From the NCBI GenBank assembly GCA_963788225.1, contig CAWBGI010000005.1, positions 310,001 through 374,000 on the forward strand: DNA of 64,000 nucleotides, read 5' to 3'. Under the pieces are notes generated by a model. It worked only from the letters and a program-made list of their open reading frames with translations. It had not been told where the DNA came from and made no database searches. Of the stretch, positions 53,573 to 61,907 are shown piece after piece. The stretch comes from Sulfotelmatobacter sp963788225 (GTDB taxonomy: Bacteria > Acidobacteriota > Terriglobia > Terriglobales > Acidobacteriaceae). Made by a program: the position numbers and the translations under genes. Within the stretch, counting starts at the first letter, position 1; each line of letters starts with the position of its first letter.

Positions 53573-54700
53573 ATGAACGTAGTCAAAGCCACGCGCCAGT
53601 TTGAAGCCTGGCTAGCCCAACGCACAAGCATCGATCAGAAAGACCTCCGACTCAAACACTCCAATATGAAAGCGGATGTCTTCATGTTCCTCCGCGCCAC
53701 TTATTACCGCTGGGCGCAACTATGGTCTCAAGTCTGTCCCGAACTTGCCCGGGCCCCGCAAGTCCTCGCCGTCGGCGATCTCCATGTCGAGAACTTCGGA
53801 ACCTGGCGCGACATCGAAGGCCGCCTCATTTGGGGTGTCAATGATTTCGACGAAGCCTGGCCCATGGCCTACACCATCGATTTAGTGCGTCTCGCCGTCA
53901 GCGCCCATCTCGCCGTTGAGGCCGGAAGTCTTCCGCTCAAGCGTGAGGACATCTGCGACACCCTGCTCAAAGGCTATCGCGAAGGCCTGGATGAGAAAGG
54001 CTGCGCCTTTGTCCTCGGAGAAAAACATCAGTGGCTCCGCCGCGTCGCCGAGGGCGAACTTCGCGATCCCGTTCGCTTCTGGCAAAAGATGGACGCCCTC
54101 CCTACCCTTAAAACTGAAGCGCCTGTCAGCGCCATCGATGCCCTCGAGCACCTCATGCCCGCGCCCGGCATCTCGTTTCGTCTCGCCCACCGCACCGCCG
54201 GACTCGGCAGCCTGGGTCACGCGCGTTACGTAGCCATCGCCGACTGGCACGGTGGCCGCATCGCCCGCGAAGCCAAAGCGCTGGTCCCGTCCTCGTCTCA
54301 CTGGGCTCAGACCGTCGATGCTCAGAAGAGCGATGCTGAGAAAAACGCCTACAAGACCGAAGGCCCTGCCGAGATTCTTTACCAGACCATAATCAACCGC
54401 GCTGTCCGCTGTCCCGATCCTTTTGTCCAGTTGCGCGGGCGCTGGATCGTCCGCCGCCTAGGCCCTCACTGCTCCCGCATCGAACTGGCATCCTTGCGCG
54501 GCCCCGACACCGAACTCCGCCTGCTGCACGCCATGGGATGGGAGACCGCCAACGTCCATCTCGGCACTTCATCCGCGCGCAAAAACATCCTCCGCCATCT
54601 CGATAAACAGAAAAGCAAGTGGCTGCACCACGCTTCCGAAACCATGCTCGAGGCCGTCCGCTCCGATTGGGAAGTGTGGAAGAAGAAGGGCTACGCCTGA
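53573..54700 (+). CDS. DUF2252 family protein
   Basis: 375 residues. DUF2252 is a kinase-fold-like family of unknown function. Characteristic segments: KHSNMKADVFMFLRATYYRW, VLAVGDLHVENFGTWRD, WGVNDFDEAWPMAYTIDLVR and LIVRRLGPHCSRI-like IVRRLGPH near the C-terminus. The GDLHxENFG and NDFDE motifs resemble the catalytic and metal-binding loops of aminoglycoside-phosphotransferase-type kinases, so a small-molecule kinase is a reasonable guess. No clear RBS before the ATG. Confidence 0.88.
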   Translation: MNVVKATRQFEAWLAQRTSIDQKDLRLKHSNMKADVFMFLRATYYRWAQLWSQVCPELARAPQVLAVGDLHVENFGTWRDIEGRLIWGVNDFDEAWPMAYTIDLVRLAVSAHLAVEAGSLPLKREDICDTLLKGYREGLDEKGCAFVLGEKHQWLRRVAEGELRDPVRFWQKMDALPTLKTEAPVSAIDALEHLMPAPGISFRLAHRTAGLGSLGHARYVAIADWHGGRIAREAKALVPSSSHWAQTVDAQKSDAEKNAYKTEGPAEILYQTIINRAVRCPDPFVQLRGRWIVRRLGPHCSRIELASLRGPDTELRLLHAMGWETANVHLGTSSARKNILRHLDKQKSKWLHHASETMLEAVRSDWEVWKKKGYA

Positions 54701-54789
54701 TTTCAAAGGCAGTGGCCAGGGGATCAGGGATCAGTGCTCAGCAAGAACGACGCGCCACCAATTTTACTGGCCCCTGACCTCTGACCCGC

Positions 54790-56952
54790 TCACTGCATAG
54801 CCATCAACTGATCAAAGGGCGTTCGCAGCAAAAAGAATTCGTTGATCGGACGGTCATCCGTGAGCGTAGGCGTTCCCGGCGAGAGCGCGATGACGGCATC
54901 CGTGGACGATTCGTGGGAAAGCAGCAATTTCATTTGTTCTTCCGCCGTCGTTGCTGGGCCCCATTCCATCATGTCGGAAACGGCGCGCGCTGGCATCCGC
55001 GCCACCAGTTCCGCCGCTGTTCGCTTCGGGATGGGACGGTCACTTGCCAGGAAGTGCCAGCCCCATCCTTGAATCCCTTGGAACACGCGCACGTATGCGA
55101 AGGAATTCTTGATGGCGCGCGCTGTCGCCGCTTGTGTGGGCGCATCCGCCTCGGGCAGCCATTGCTGCAGGATTCCGCCCGGCGCCAGCCGCTGCTTGGC
55201 GACCGCATAAAAATCCTGCGAATAAAGCAGGCTCGACCCCGCGGTCTGCACCGGCGGTGGAGGATCCACGAGAATCGCGTCGTACCTGGTGGGCGTCCGC
55301 TCCAGAAAGCGGCGGCCATCGTCGATCACCACATGCGCCAGCGGCGATTTCCTCACTTCGTCCGCATCCGCGTGGTAGTAGCTGAAGAGCTTCGGCACGC
55401 TCGGCACCAGTTCGACCGCCGTGGTGGAAACATTCCACGTGAGCGCCGAGCGAAACGTGGTTCCCATGCCAAAACAAATAATCAGCGCACTGTGGGGTGT
55501 GTGGTCGAGCGAGGCCAGGGTCAGGTGCGCCATCATCTTGGTGATCGGATTCAGCTTGGTCATTCCCATCCCATTCACCAGAAGCCGCCGCTGCATTCCT
55601 TCTCCTGCGGCAATCACGGTTGCAGTCGAATCGCGGAGAACTCTTCGCACCGGAAACTGCTTTTCGAAATCCTTACTCGCCAGCAGTACGCCCAGCATCG
55701 CCACAAGAATGCCGTAAGCGGCCGCACGGCTGAATCTCCACATGCTGGTTGCACTCCAGCCAGTGAATGCCATCGCAACCCACGGCAGAGCCAGCAACAG
55801 CGCGGACCAGCGTTCGCCCACCAGAGGCAGCAACAGAAATCCGCAAACCAGCGGACCCACAATGCAGCCCACCACGTTGACCGCATAGGCCCGCCCCGCG
55901 CGGTCCGGATCACCTCCGGACCAGCGGTCCACCAGCATGGGCGTAAGGAACCCGATCATGCCGGCAAACGGCATTACGCCCACAAACACCCGCGCCACCA
56001 AGTGGATCGGGATGCGAACGTCCGCAGTCAGCAGCGGCAGCACTCCCAGCAGCGCCAGCGATACCCAGGTGAGCCGGCTCTCTTGCTTTCGCTTGCGGCT
56101 CCAATACCGGTAAATCTGCGATCCCGCATACGTGGCCAGCAAATATGCCACCAGAATCATGCCAAAGGAATAAACCACCGGACCGACATAAGGCGTAAAG
56201 AGCCGAATCCAGATCAACTCCATTCCCATGGTGGCCAGCCCAGTGGTGAACAACAGAACCAGCACGCCGCGATTATTCTCAACGGCGTCCACAATTCCCG
56301 GAGATGCGTCCGAAGCGGGCTCCGCCGCATGCGACCGTAACGACACGATAAAGGTCGAAACTGCGATGGTCGCATTCAGAGCCGCCCCAATCAGCAGCGT
56401 CTTATGAAAACCGTAAGGCTCAATCAGCAACAACGGCAGAAACGAACCCAGCACAGCACCCAGCACATTCGCCAGATAAAGAAAACTGAACGACCGCTGG
56501 CTGCCGTGCTGCTGCCGTCGGCGGATCGCGAACATCGCCACCGGAATCGTCGCGCCCATGCAAGCGCAGAACGGAACCATCGTGCCCGTCAGCCACAGTC
56601 CCGCGATCACGTAATACGCAGCCGACGACACCGCCGCGCGGTCCGCCAGACTCTCCAGCAAACGATGTCCCCAGACCAGTTCCGCCGGAACAACTAGAGC
56701 CGAGAGCCCGATCATCAGCTCCAGCAAACCGTACAGCCGCAGAGGAGAGAAGCGAATGCGGTCACCGTAGCGGCGGACCAGTGTGCCCGCCAGCCAGGAT
56801 CCCAACCCTAGCCCCGCCATGAACACGGATAGAACAATCGAGGTCAGCGCCGTGGTCACGCCGAATTGCGCCATCGCCAGCCGCAACCATATGAGTTCGC
56901 AAAGTACGCTGCAGAATCCAGAGACAAAGAAAAACCAGAAGAACCACCCCAT
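54790..56952 (-). CDS. Membrane-bound spermidine-synthase-like protein (fused transporter-type/SpeE-like)
   Basis: 720 residues. About 13 membrane helices in the N-terminal two thirds (FWFFFVSGFCSVLCELIWLR opens the first; GCIVGPLVCGFLLLPLVG later), then a soluble Rossmann domain like polyamine aminopropyltransferases (LIICFGMGTTFRSALTWNVS, TTAVELVPSVPKLF, VVIDDGRRFLERTPTRYDAI, VDPPPPVQTAGSSLLYSQDF). Such fusions are common in acidobacteria; a spermidine synthase activity is not established for them. The methyltransferase-like glycine motif is present (GMGTT). Confidence 0.86.
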   Translation of the reverse strand: MGWFFWFFFVSGFCSVLCELIWLRLAMAQFGVTTALTSIVLSVFMAGLGLGSWLAGTLVRRYGDRIRFSPLRLYGLLELMIGLSALVVPAELVWGHRLLESLADRAAVSSAAYYVIAGLWLTGTMVPFCACMGATIPVAMFAIRRRQQHGSQRSFSFLYLANVLGAVLGSFLPLLLIEPYGFHKTLLIGAALNATIAVSTFIVSLRSHAAEPASDASPGIVDAVENNRGVLVLLFTTGLATMGMELIWIRLFTPYVGPVVYSFGMILVAYLLATYAGSQIYRYWSRKRKQESRLTWVSLALLGVLPLLTADVRIPIHLVARVFVGVMPFAGMIGFLTPMLVDRWSGGDPDRAGRAYAVNVVGCIVGPLVCGFLLLPLVGERWSALLLALPWVAMAFTGWSATSMWRFSRAAAYGILVAMLGVLLASKDFEKQFPVRRVLRDSTATVIAAGEGMQRRLLVNGMGMTKLNPITKMMAHLTLASLDHTPHSALIICFGMGTTFRSALTWNVSTTAVELVPSVPKLFSYYHADADEVRKSPLAHVVIDDGRRFLERTPTRYDAILVDPPPPVQTAGSSLLYSQDFYAVAKQRLAPGGILQQWLPEADAPTQAATARAIKNSFAYVRVFQGIQGWGWHFLASDRPIPKRTAAELVARMPARAVSDMMEWGPATTAEEQMKLLLSHESSTDAVIALSPGTPTLTDDRPINEFFLLRTPFDQLMAMQ

Positions 56953-57090
56953 CCCTTGGTGCCCTCCGAATGTGGACCCTTAACTGTAATTCATTTTTGC
57001 GCAGCAACCCCTCTCTACGGATTAAACCCGATTGCCTTCTTCATCTTCGCCAGCCAAACTCGCACTATTCTCGTGCCGGAATTCAACCCC

Positions 57091-57330
57091 ATGGACCTCC
57101 AAAAGCCACCGGCACGGACCTTGCTGGGCAGCCTGATTTCTACCTTTTCCAGATCGCGTCGCCTGGAAGACCGCATTCGCAGATTGTGCACTCAGGCGGT
57201 CGCCACCACTGATCTTTCCGAACTGTCCCAGATCCTCGAACAGCTTACAGCTGCCCTGCATGACCACATCGAACGCCTGCGAAAGCTAGCTGCCAGTCGT
57301 CCGCTTCCTCCCGAGCGCCGACATTCATAA
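57091..57330 (+). CDS. Small helical hypothetical protein
   Basis: 79 residues from the ATG at 57091. Mostly helical: SRSRRLEDRIRRLCTQAVAT, DLSELSQILEQLTAALHDHI, and a basic end. No RBS of note. It precedes another small helical protein by 67 bp and is on the same strand; the two and the Crp-type gene may form one unit. Unknown function. Confidence 0.5.
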   Translation: MDLQKPPARTLLGSLISTFSRSRRLEDRIRRLCTQAVATTDLSELSQILEQLTAALHDHIERLRKLAASRPLPPERRHS

Positions 57331-57397
57331 TTTTCGTCTTAGGGTTCGACGTCGAACATACCAATTCCACTCGTTGCTGTAATACTGCCCCATTCGT

Positions 57398-57580
57398 ATG
57401 AACCAGAACGATAGTGACCGCATCCACGAACTGTGTGCGCTTATCGCGGTGGAGCAGGACCGCCAGAAGTTCCTCAGACTTGTCGAAGAACTAAATCGCA
57501 TCTTGTCTGCCCAGGACCGGCGTCTTCAGAACATGAAGCCCGGAGACAAAGAGAAAGAGACGGATGGATCCTCTGTCTGA
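57398..57580 (+). CDS. Small conserved acidobacterial helical protein
   Basis: 60 residues: DRIHELCALIAVEQDRQKFL, RLVEELNRILSAQDRRLQNM, and an acidic Lys/Asp/Glu end. I recognise the pattern RIxELCxLIAxEQDxxKFLxLVEELNRIL as a small protein recurring in acidobacterial genomes, role unknown. It is 190 bp upstream of a Crp-family regulator. Confidence 0.65.
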   Translation: MNQNDSDRIHELCALIAVEQDRQKFLRLVEELNRILSAQDRRLQNMKPGDKEKETDGSSV

Positions 57581-57770
57581 CCTTTGACTCACGCTGCATG
57601 TTGGCATTAAAGGAGGTCAAACTGGACTGCCGCGCCGTTCGCGCACGGGCAGAGGTCGAAGATGTTCGCTTTAGATTCTCCCCTGGCGATTACGGCAAAG
57701 TCCCTGAAATTACCGGCGAAACTGCAGTCTGCCTGAATCCAATGAGCGAGTTACTTCGCATCCAATCGAT

Positions 57771-58568
57771 ATGGACACGAGCACGGTGGCGAAGGCAAAC
57801 ATAATCGCTAAAAGATCGGCGAGGCCCGCCAAACTACCTCCCCTGCACCCCGGCGCCCGCTCCGATGCGGCGGGCAAGGCGGTGAACAACGTAATTCTCT
57901 TGTCCTTGCCGGACAAAGAGTACAACGTGCTGCGACCGTATTTGGAACCTGTCGATCTTCCCCAGTACGAAATTCTTGAGGAGCCGGGAGAGAAGATTGA
58001 TTTCACTTATTTTCCAAACGACGGCATGGTCTCGCTGGTCGCTCTGAGCCGCGATGGAAGAAGCGTCGAAGTCGGTATAGTCGGCAAGGAAGGGATGGTA
58101 GGAATGTCCGTAATCGCAGGCCTGCGACGCGGCACCTTCCGGGCAATTATGCAAATGGCCGGAAGCGGGATCCGCGTAAAGTCAGATGTTTTTCAGGATG
58201 TCCTGATGTGCGCTCCCACCCTCCGCGCCGAACTCGGCCGCTTTGCCCTGATGCACGGAATGCAGGTCGCCCAGCTGGCTGCCTGCAACCGGCTGCATGA
58301 GATTGAGCAGCGCCTCTCCCGCTGGCTGCTGATGTGCCAGGACCGCATGGATTCTTCGCTGCTCCCCCTGACGCACGACTTTTTGGCGCAGATGCTTGGC
58401 ACCGGACGCCCCAGCGTTACCTTGGCCGCGGGAATCCTCGAAGGCGCCGGGCTGATTGAGAATCTGCGCGGCACGGTGAAGATATTGAACCGCAAGAGCC
58501 TCGAAGAAACCGCTTGCGAGTGCTATGGGGTGATCCAGCACTTCAACGGCGGCTTGGGGCTGAAATAA
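57771..58568 (+). CDS. Crp/Fnr-family transcriptional regulator
   Basis: 265 residues. Cyclic-nucleotide-binding-like barrel (LRPYLEPVDLPQYEILEEPG, DFTYFPNDGMVSLVALSRDG, SVEVGIVGKEGMVGM), dimer helix (ELGRFALMHGMQVAQLAACN), and winged helix (LPLTHDFLAQMLGTGRPSVT, ILEGAGLIENLRGTVKIL). The cAMP-contacting Arg-Ser pair of true CRP is not evident and there is no FNR-type Cys set, so the ligand is unknown. A 40-residue N-terminal extension precedes the barrel; the true start could be further in. Confidence 0.9.
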   Translation: MDTSTVAKANIIAKRSARPAKLPPLHPGARSDAAGKAVNNVILLSLPDKEYNVLRPYLEPVDLPQYEILEEPGEKIDFTYFPNDGMVSLVALSRDGRSVEVGIVGKEGMVGMSVIAGLRRGTFRAIMQMAGSGIRVKSDVFQDVLMCAPTLRAELGRFALMHGMQVAQLAACNRLHEIEQRLSRWLLMCQDRMDSSLLPLTHDFLAQMLGTGRPSVTLAAGILEGAGLIENLRGTVKILNRKSLEETACECYGVIQHFNGGLGLK

Positions 58569-58949
58569 TCGTAAGCCGGCTGTGCGGACGGAAGTCGATG
58601 GCGAGAACAGCGAACATGAAAGAGCCGGAGTTGGTAATCAAACTCGCGCCTAGTGTGTCACATAAGCGCTGCTGGTCTCCCACCGTATAAAATTTCCATT
58701 CCCTATGTGGCGTTTGCGTTACCGGGACACCACTTAGTTACGGGTCTAGCCCCAGACCCGGGTCGCAAGTGCTTGAAAACGGATATACTTATCTCGGTGG
58801 TTTCCTGTATGGCAAACTGGCACTCGCCGTGCAAAAGTAGCCAACGGGACTTGTAAGCAGTCAGCATCTCCCAGGGACTGCAACATTAAGGAATTACGCG
58901 CGCGGGCAACCGGGCGCGCTGAGACAAGACAGTTTAAGGAGCCTCTCCT
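58569..58949. other. Intergenic region upstream of the OmpA gene
   Basis: 381 bp. It contains a short hairpin (GGGTCTAGCCCCAGACCC near 58743), the sigma-54 promoter candidate at 58818-58833, a GC-rich inverted stretch (GCGCGCGGGCAACCGGGCGC near 58900) and an AAGGAG RBS for the ompA-type gene. No ORF is supported. Confidence 0.5.
58818..58833 (+). promoter_or_regulatory. Sigma-54 (-24/-12) promoter candidate for the OmpA lipoprotein
   Basis: TGGCAC (58818-58823), then TCGCCGT and GCA: the GG and GC dinucleotides are separated by exactly 10 bases as required. It matches TGGCACGnnnnTTGCW except at two positions. The start point would be near 58844, with a leader of about 105 nt to the ATG at 58950. 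Confidence 0.55.
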
Positions 58950-59693
58950 ATGACCCGCACTTCGTTAACTATTTTCCTAGCGTTCGGCATGGCAGCCACC
59001 GTGGGCTGCACCAGCAAGAACTACGTCAAGCAACAGACCACCCCCCTGATCAATAAGACCAACGAACTGGACGACATGACGGCGAAGAACAGCAAGGACA
59101 TCAAGGACGTGGATGCCCGCGCCCAAGCCGGCATCCAGGCGGTCAATGCCAAGACTTCAGAGGTGGAACAGAAGGCGCAAGCGGCAAACCAGTCCGCAAC
59201 GTCGGCGCAGCAGATGGCGGACGCGGCCAACAATCGCGTAGGCATTCTTACCAATACCGTCGCCAACCTGGACAACTATCGTCCGGTGGCCGAGACGTCG
59301 GTGAAGTTCGGCTTTAACAAAGACAATCTGACGTCCCAAGCCAAAGAGGCGCTTGACCAGTTGGCAGGCGCGATTGCCGGCACGAAGGGTTATATCATTG
59401 CGCTTGAAGGCGGCACGGATTCGGTGGGTTCGTCCGAATACAACTACGATCTGAGCCAGCGGCGCGCTGACTCGGTGATCCAGTATCTGGCTTCGAAATA
59501 CAACGTGCCCGCGCACAAGATTTACGTGATCGGCCTGGGCAAAGACAAGCCGGTGGAGTCGAACAAGACGAGCCAGGGACGCGCTGACAACCGCCGCGTG
59601 GATGTTCGCCTGATGACCAACAGCGTGGGCGACATGAACCAGCCCGCGGGATCGCCCACGACGACCGGGCAGAATAATCCATCGTCGATGTAG
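58950..59693 (+). CDS. OmpA-family outer-membrane lipoprotein with coiled coil
   Basis: 247 residues. Lipoprotein signal with ATVGC lipobox (Cys about 20), a coiled-coil stalk of heptad-like repeats (TNELDDMTAKNSKDIKDVDA, KTSEVEQKAQAANQSATSAQ), and a C-terminal OmpA peptidoglycan-binding domain (SVKFGFNKDNLTSQAKEALD, GGTDSVGSSEYNYDLSQRRA, VIGLGKDKPVESNKT, GRADNRRVDVRLM). Pal-like anchor between outer membrane and murein; the Lpp-like stalk may span the periplasm. AAGGAG precedes the ATG by eight bases, and a strong terminator follows. Confidence 0.92.
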   Translation: MTRTSLTIFLAFGMAATVGCTSKNYVKQQTTPLINKTNELDDMTAKNSKDIKDVDARAQAGIQAVNAKTSEVEQKAQAANQSATSAQQMADAANNRVGILTNTVANLDNYRPVAETSVKFGFNKDNLTSQAKEALDQLAGAIAGTKGYIIALEGGTDSVGSSEYNYDLSQRRADSVIQYLASKYNVPAHKIYVIGLGKDKPVESNKTSQGRADNRRVDVRLMTNSVGDMNQPAGSPTTTGQNNPSSM

Positions 59694-59740
59694 TCGAAGA
59701 AGAGTTTTTTTTTGCCTCCTCCCCGGAGGACTTCGCCAAG

Positions 59741-59782
59741 CAGGCCGCTCAATGCCTCCCCCTGAGCGGCCTGTATTTTTTT
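59741..59782 (+). terminator. Rho-independent terminator of the OmpA gene
   Basis: 11-bp perfect stem CAGGCCGCTCA / TGAGCGGCCTG (59741-59751, 59763-59773), 11-nt loop, followed by TATTTTTTT. It is 48 bp after the stop. Confidence 0.93.
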
Positions 59783-59891
59783 GGTAGCGCCGCCGTCTCG
59801 GCGGCCCCAAGGCGAGGCCGATGGTGCAACTCAGCCCGCAGCGCCGAGGGCGGGACGCCCTCGGGACAGCCGGCAGGGTGCTGGCGCTACC
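59783..59891. repeat. 109-bp palindromic element with GGTAGCGCC ends
   Basis: Bounded by GGTAGCGCC (59783-59791) and GGCGCTACC (59883-59891). Inside are the hairpins CCGCCGTCTCGGCGG and GAGGGCGGGACGCCCTC. It starts directly after the terminator T-run and ends 23 bp before the next gene, looking like an intergenic insertion. Similar GTAGCGCCGxCGTCTCGxCGG units recur in environmental genomes; no second copy is in the window. Confidence 0.65.
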
Positions 59892-59913
59892 GAGAAAACT
59901 GTAAAATAGGCGT

Positions 59914-60645
59914 ATGCGACGCTGGTTGTGGTTGGGATTGTTGCTGGGGCTGAGCGCTGGAGTGTGGGCACAGCAGAAGCCGGCGCCCGCTTCTCCGTCG
60001 GCGCCTGCTGCGCCACCTGCGCCGCCTTCGCCTTCCTCTGACAAGGATCCTTCTGGTTTGAGTCGCGACACTACTTTTCCTGAAGACGATCCTGCGCCGA
60101 AATCGCCCTCAGCGAATGATGCCGGTAAGAACGATGCAGCGAAGAATCGCACTTCGAGCCTGGAGCCGCCGCGTTCGGATCGCGTGCGCGTCAATGATCT
60201 GGATCCCGGCGTGGGGGAAAGTTCCAGCAAAGATACCCAGCTGGATTTGAGCCCTCCGGCGAACGATGCCAAGGTTCACCCGAAGAGTTCGGCAGCCGTA
60301 GCTGCGGCGGAGGCGGCAGCTTTGAGCCCCGGCGGAATCACCGAATTGCAGAGCTGGGATCCGCACAAGGCAGCGAAGAGTGTGGAGGTGGGTGACTTCT
60401 ATTTCAAGCGCAAAAATTATCGCGCCGCCGAGGACCGTTATCGCGAAGCATTGCGCTACAAAGACAACGATGCCGTCGCGACGATCCGGCTGGCGGTGTG
60501 CCTGGAAAAGCTGGGAATTCTGGACGATGCTCTCTTGGAATACGAGAGCTATTTGAAGATTCTGCCGCACGGGCCGCAGGCGACGGAAGCGCAGAAAGCG
60601 ATTAACCGCTTGAAAGCGGCGACAGGAGCGAATCAGCCGCGATAG
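59914..60645 (+). CDS. Secreted TPR protein
   Basis: 243 residues: signal peptide (WLWLGLLLGLSAGVWAQ), a long Pro/Ala/Ser-rich disordered linker (about 20-135), then two TPR units near the C-terminus (SVEVGDFYFKRKNYRAAEDR, RLAVCLEKLGILDDALLEYE, SYLKILPHGPQATEAQKAIN). The TPR spacing resembles BamD/YfiO, but no lipobox is present. Possibly a periplasmic scaffold. Only 23 bp lie between the preceding palindromic element and the ATG; TAAAAT just upstream may be a -10 box. Confidence 0.82.
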   Translation: MRRWLWLGLLLGLSAGVWAQQKPAPASPSAPAAPPAPPSPSSDKDPSGLSRDTTFPEDDPAPKSPSANDAGKNDAAKNRTSSLEPPRSDRVRVNDLDPGVGESSSKDTQLDLSPPANDAKVHPKSSAAVAAAEAAALSPGGITELQSWDPHKAAKSVEVGDFYFKRKNYRAAEDRYREALRYKDNDAVATIRLAVCLEKLGILDDALLEYESYLKILPHGPQATEAQKAINRLKAATGANQPR

Positions 60646-60660
60646 AAGGTCTCAGTTGTC

Positions 60661-60722
60661 AGGTCTCAGGTCTTAGGCAAAATCCTAAGACCCAACGTCT
60701 TAAGACCCGAGACCTTTCTTTT
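60661..60722. terminator. Repeat-derived hairpin between convergent genes
   Basis: AGGTCTCAGGTCTTA (60661-60675) pairs with TAAGACCCGAGACCT (60701-60715) at 14 of 15 positions, followed by TTTCTTTT. An inner alternative is GGTCTTAGG / CCTAAGACC (60669-60692). It serves the plus-strand TPR gene, and its right arm encodes the last residues and stop of the convergent TetR gene. Confidence 0.65.
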
Positions 60723-61389
60723 GCCCCTCCTTTGCCCCACGCTTCGGGGCGATGCCGCGGTCGCCGTTGCTTACCTTGCTTCCGGCCGCTTCTCCCAGAA
60801 TCAGGCCGGCAGGCCACTTCGGACCGGAATAGGTTTTGCCCTTGGAGCGAGCGGCTGCGGCAATGACGGCTTCAACCGCATCCAGACAGGAGTGAATCAT
60901 TTGTGTGCGCAGTGGGCCGGCAACGCCTCCACGAATCATCAGCAATGCGGTGCCATGCATTAAAGACCAGACGGAGAGCATGAGGCGGGTGCGCTGGCGA
61001 GGTGTTCCGCCGAGTCGCTCGGTCAGCCGCTGCCGCATGAGATTGAACGAGGGCCAGGGTTCGTGCAGTGATGGAGGCTGAGCGAATCCATCGAAGAGCA
61101 TCTCGTAGGCGTGGGGATGCTCGAGGGCAAATTCGAGATAGCGTTCGCAGGCTTGCGTGATGGTTCGGGTGGGGCTGAGGGCGGCAAAGAGTTCGATGCG
61201 AGTCTGTATGCGGACCGCGCGGAGAATATCTTTGCGGTCGTGATAGCGCTCGTAGAGAGTGGGAGTGGTAGTGCCGGCCGCGCGGGCCACGCCGCGCATG
61301 GTGAGGGCTTCTTCGCCGCCCCGGGACCACAGCCGGCAGGCGGCGTCAAGAATCCGCTGTTCGAGTTCAGGGTCTGGTTGTCTGGGCAA
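60700..61389 (-). CDS. TetR-family transcriptional regulator
   Basis: 229 residues from a TTG at 61389 with GGAGG seven bases upstream. N-terminal HTH: RILDAACRLWSRGGEEALTM then RGVARAAGTTTPTLYERYHD (recognition helix) and DRKDILRA. The C-terminal ligand domain resembles the TetR_C_33-type (YLEFALEHPHAYEMLFDGFA, LMLSVWSLMHGTALLMIRGG). The last 50 residues form an extra basic tail ending in repeat-derived KKGLGS. The target is unknown; the neighbouring genes are convergent or distant. Confidence 0.9.
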   Translation of the reverse strand: MPRQPDPELEQRILDAACRLWSRGGEEALTMRGVARAAGTTTPTLYERYHDRKDILRAVRIQTRIELFAALSPTRTITQACERYLEFALEHPHAYEMLFDGFAQPPSLHEPWPSFNLMRQRLTERLGGTPRQRTRLMLSVWSLMHGTALLMIRGGVAGPLRTQMIHSCLDAVEAVIAAAARSKGKTYSGPKWPAGLILGEAAGSKVSNGDRGIAPKRGAKEGQKKGLGS

Positions 61390-61600
61390 TGGCCCGCCTC
61401 CGTAGCCGCTCGGTTACTACTGCGCTTGAATAATTTTGACTATGTAAAACTAACATCGTATAATTTATTCACACTAGCAACAGCGTTAATCCGCAGGCAG
61501 TGGCCTGCCGGAGCCTGAAGGTCATCGGTTTACAGCCTTCCCCATCCAAGCGGCTCCGGCAGGCGCCCGCCGACGATCCATTCGAATTGAGGGATTGTAG

Positions 61601-61849
61601 ATGTTAAACGATGAATGCTTTCGGCAGGCGGGAGTCGCCCGCCTCATTTCCGACCTTCGCGCCGCGAAAGTAGAACTGTTGAGCGCGCAGTGTGCCGCCG
61701 ACCGTCTCCGTCTGCAGTACTCGGTTGCAGATATTGTTTCTTTTGGAGAACCGCAGACGCTGAAAGGCGCCATCGCCTCTGCCAGCGCACTGTGCCGCTT
61801 CTTTGCCTCTCTCGAACAGCAAATGAGGCAGGCACAGCAGCGCGAATAA
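61601..61849 (+). CDS. Possible small helical protein
   Basis: 82 residues, helical throughout (ECFRQAGVARLISDLRAAKV, LCRFFASLEQQMRQAQQRE), with a GAGGG about eight bases before the ATG. No family recognised. It converges with a lipoprotein gene 59 bp away. Could be a real small gene or a chance ORF. Confidence 0.4.
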   Translation: MLNDECFRQAGVARLISDLRAAKVELLSAQCAADRLRLQYSVADIVSFGEPQTLKGAIASASALCRFFASLEQQMRQAQQRE

Positions 61850-61907
61850 AATCCCATCGTTCTTTTCTTTCCTGGCGTAACAATCCCGGCAACGAGCGAG
61901 ACCAATC

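Noticed and set aside
54913..56340. Plus-strand frame of 475 codons opposite the spermidine-synthase-like gene
   Set aside because: Arg/His/Gln-rich antisense artefact; the minus-strand frame has clear membrane helices and a Rossmann domain.
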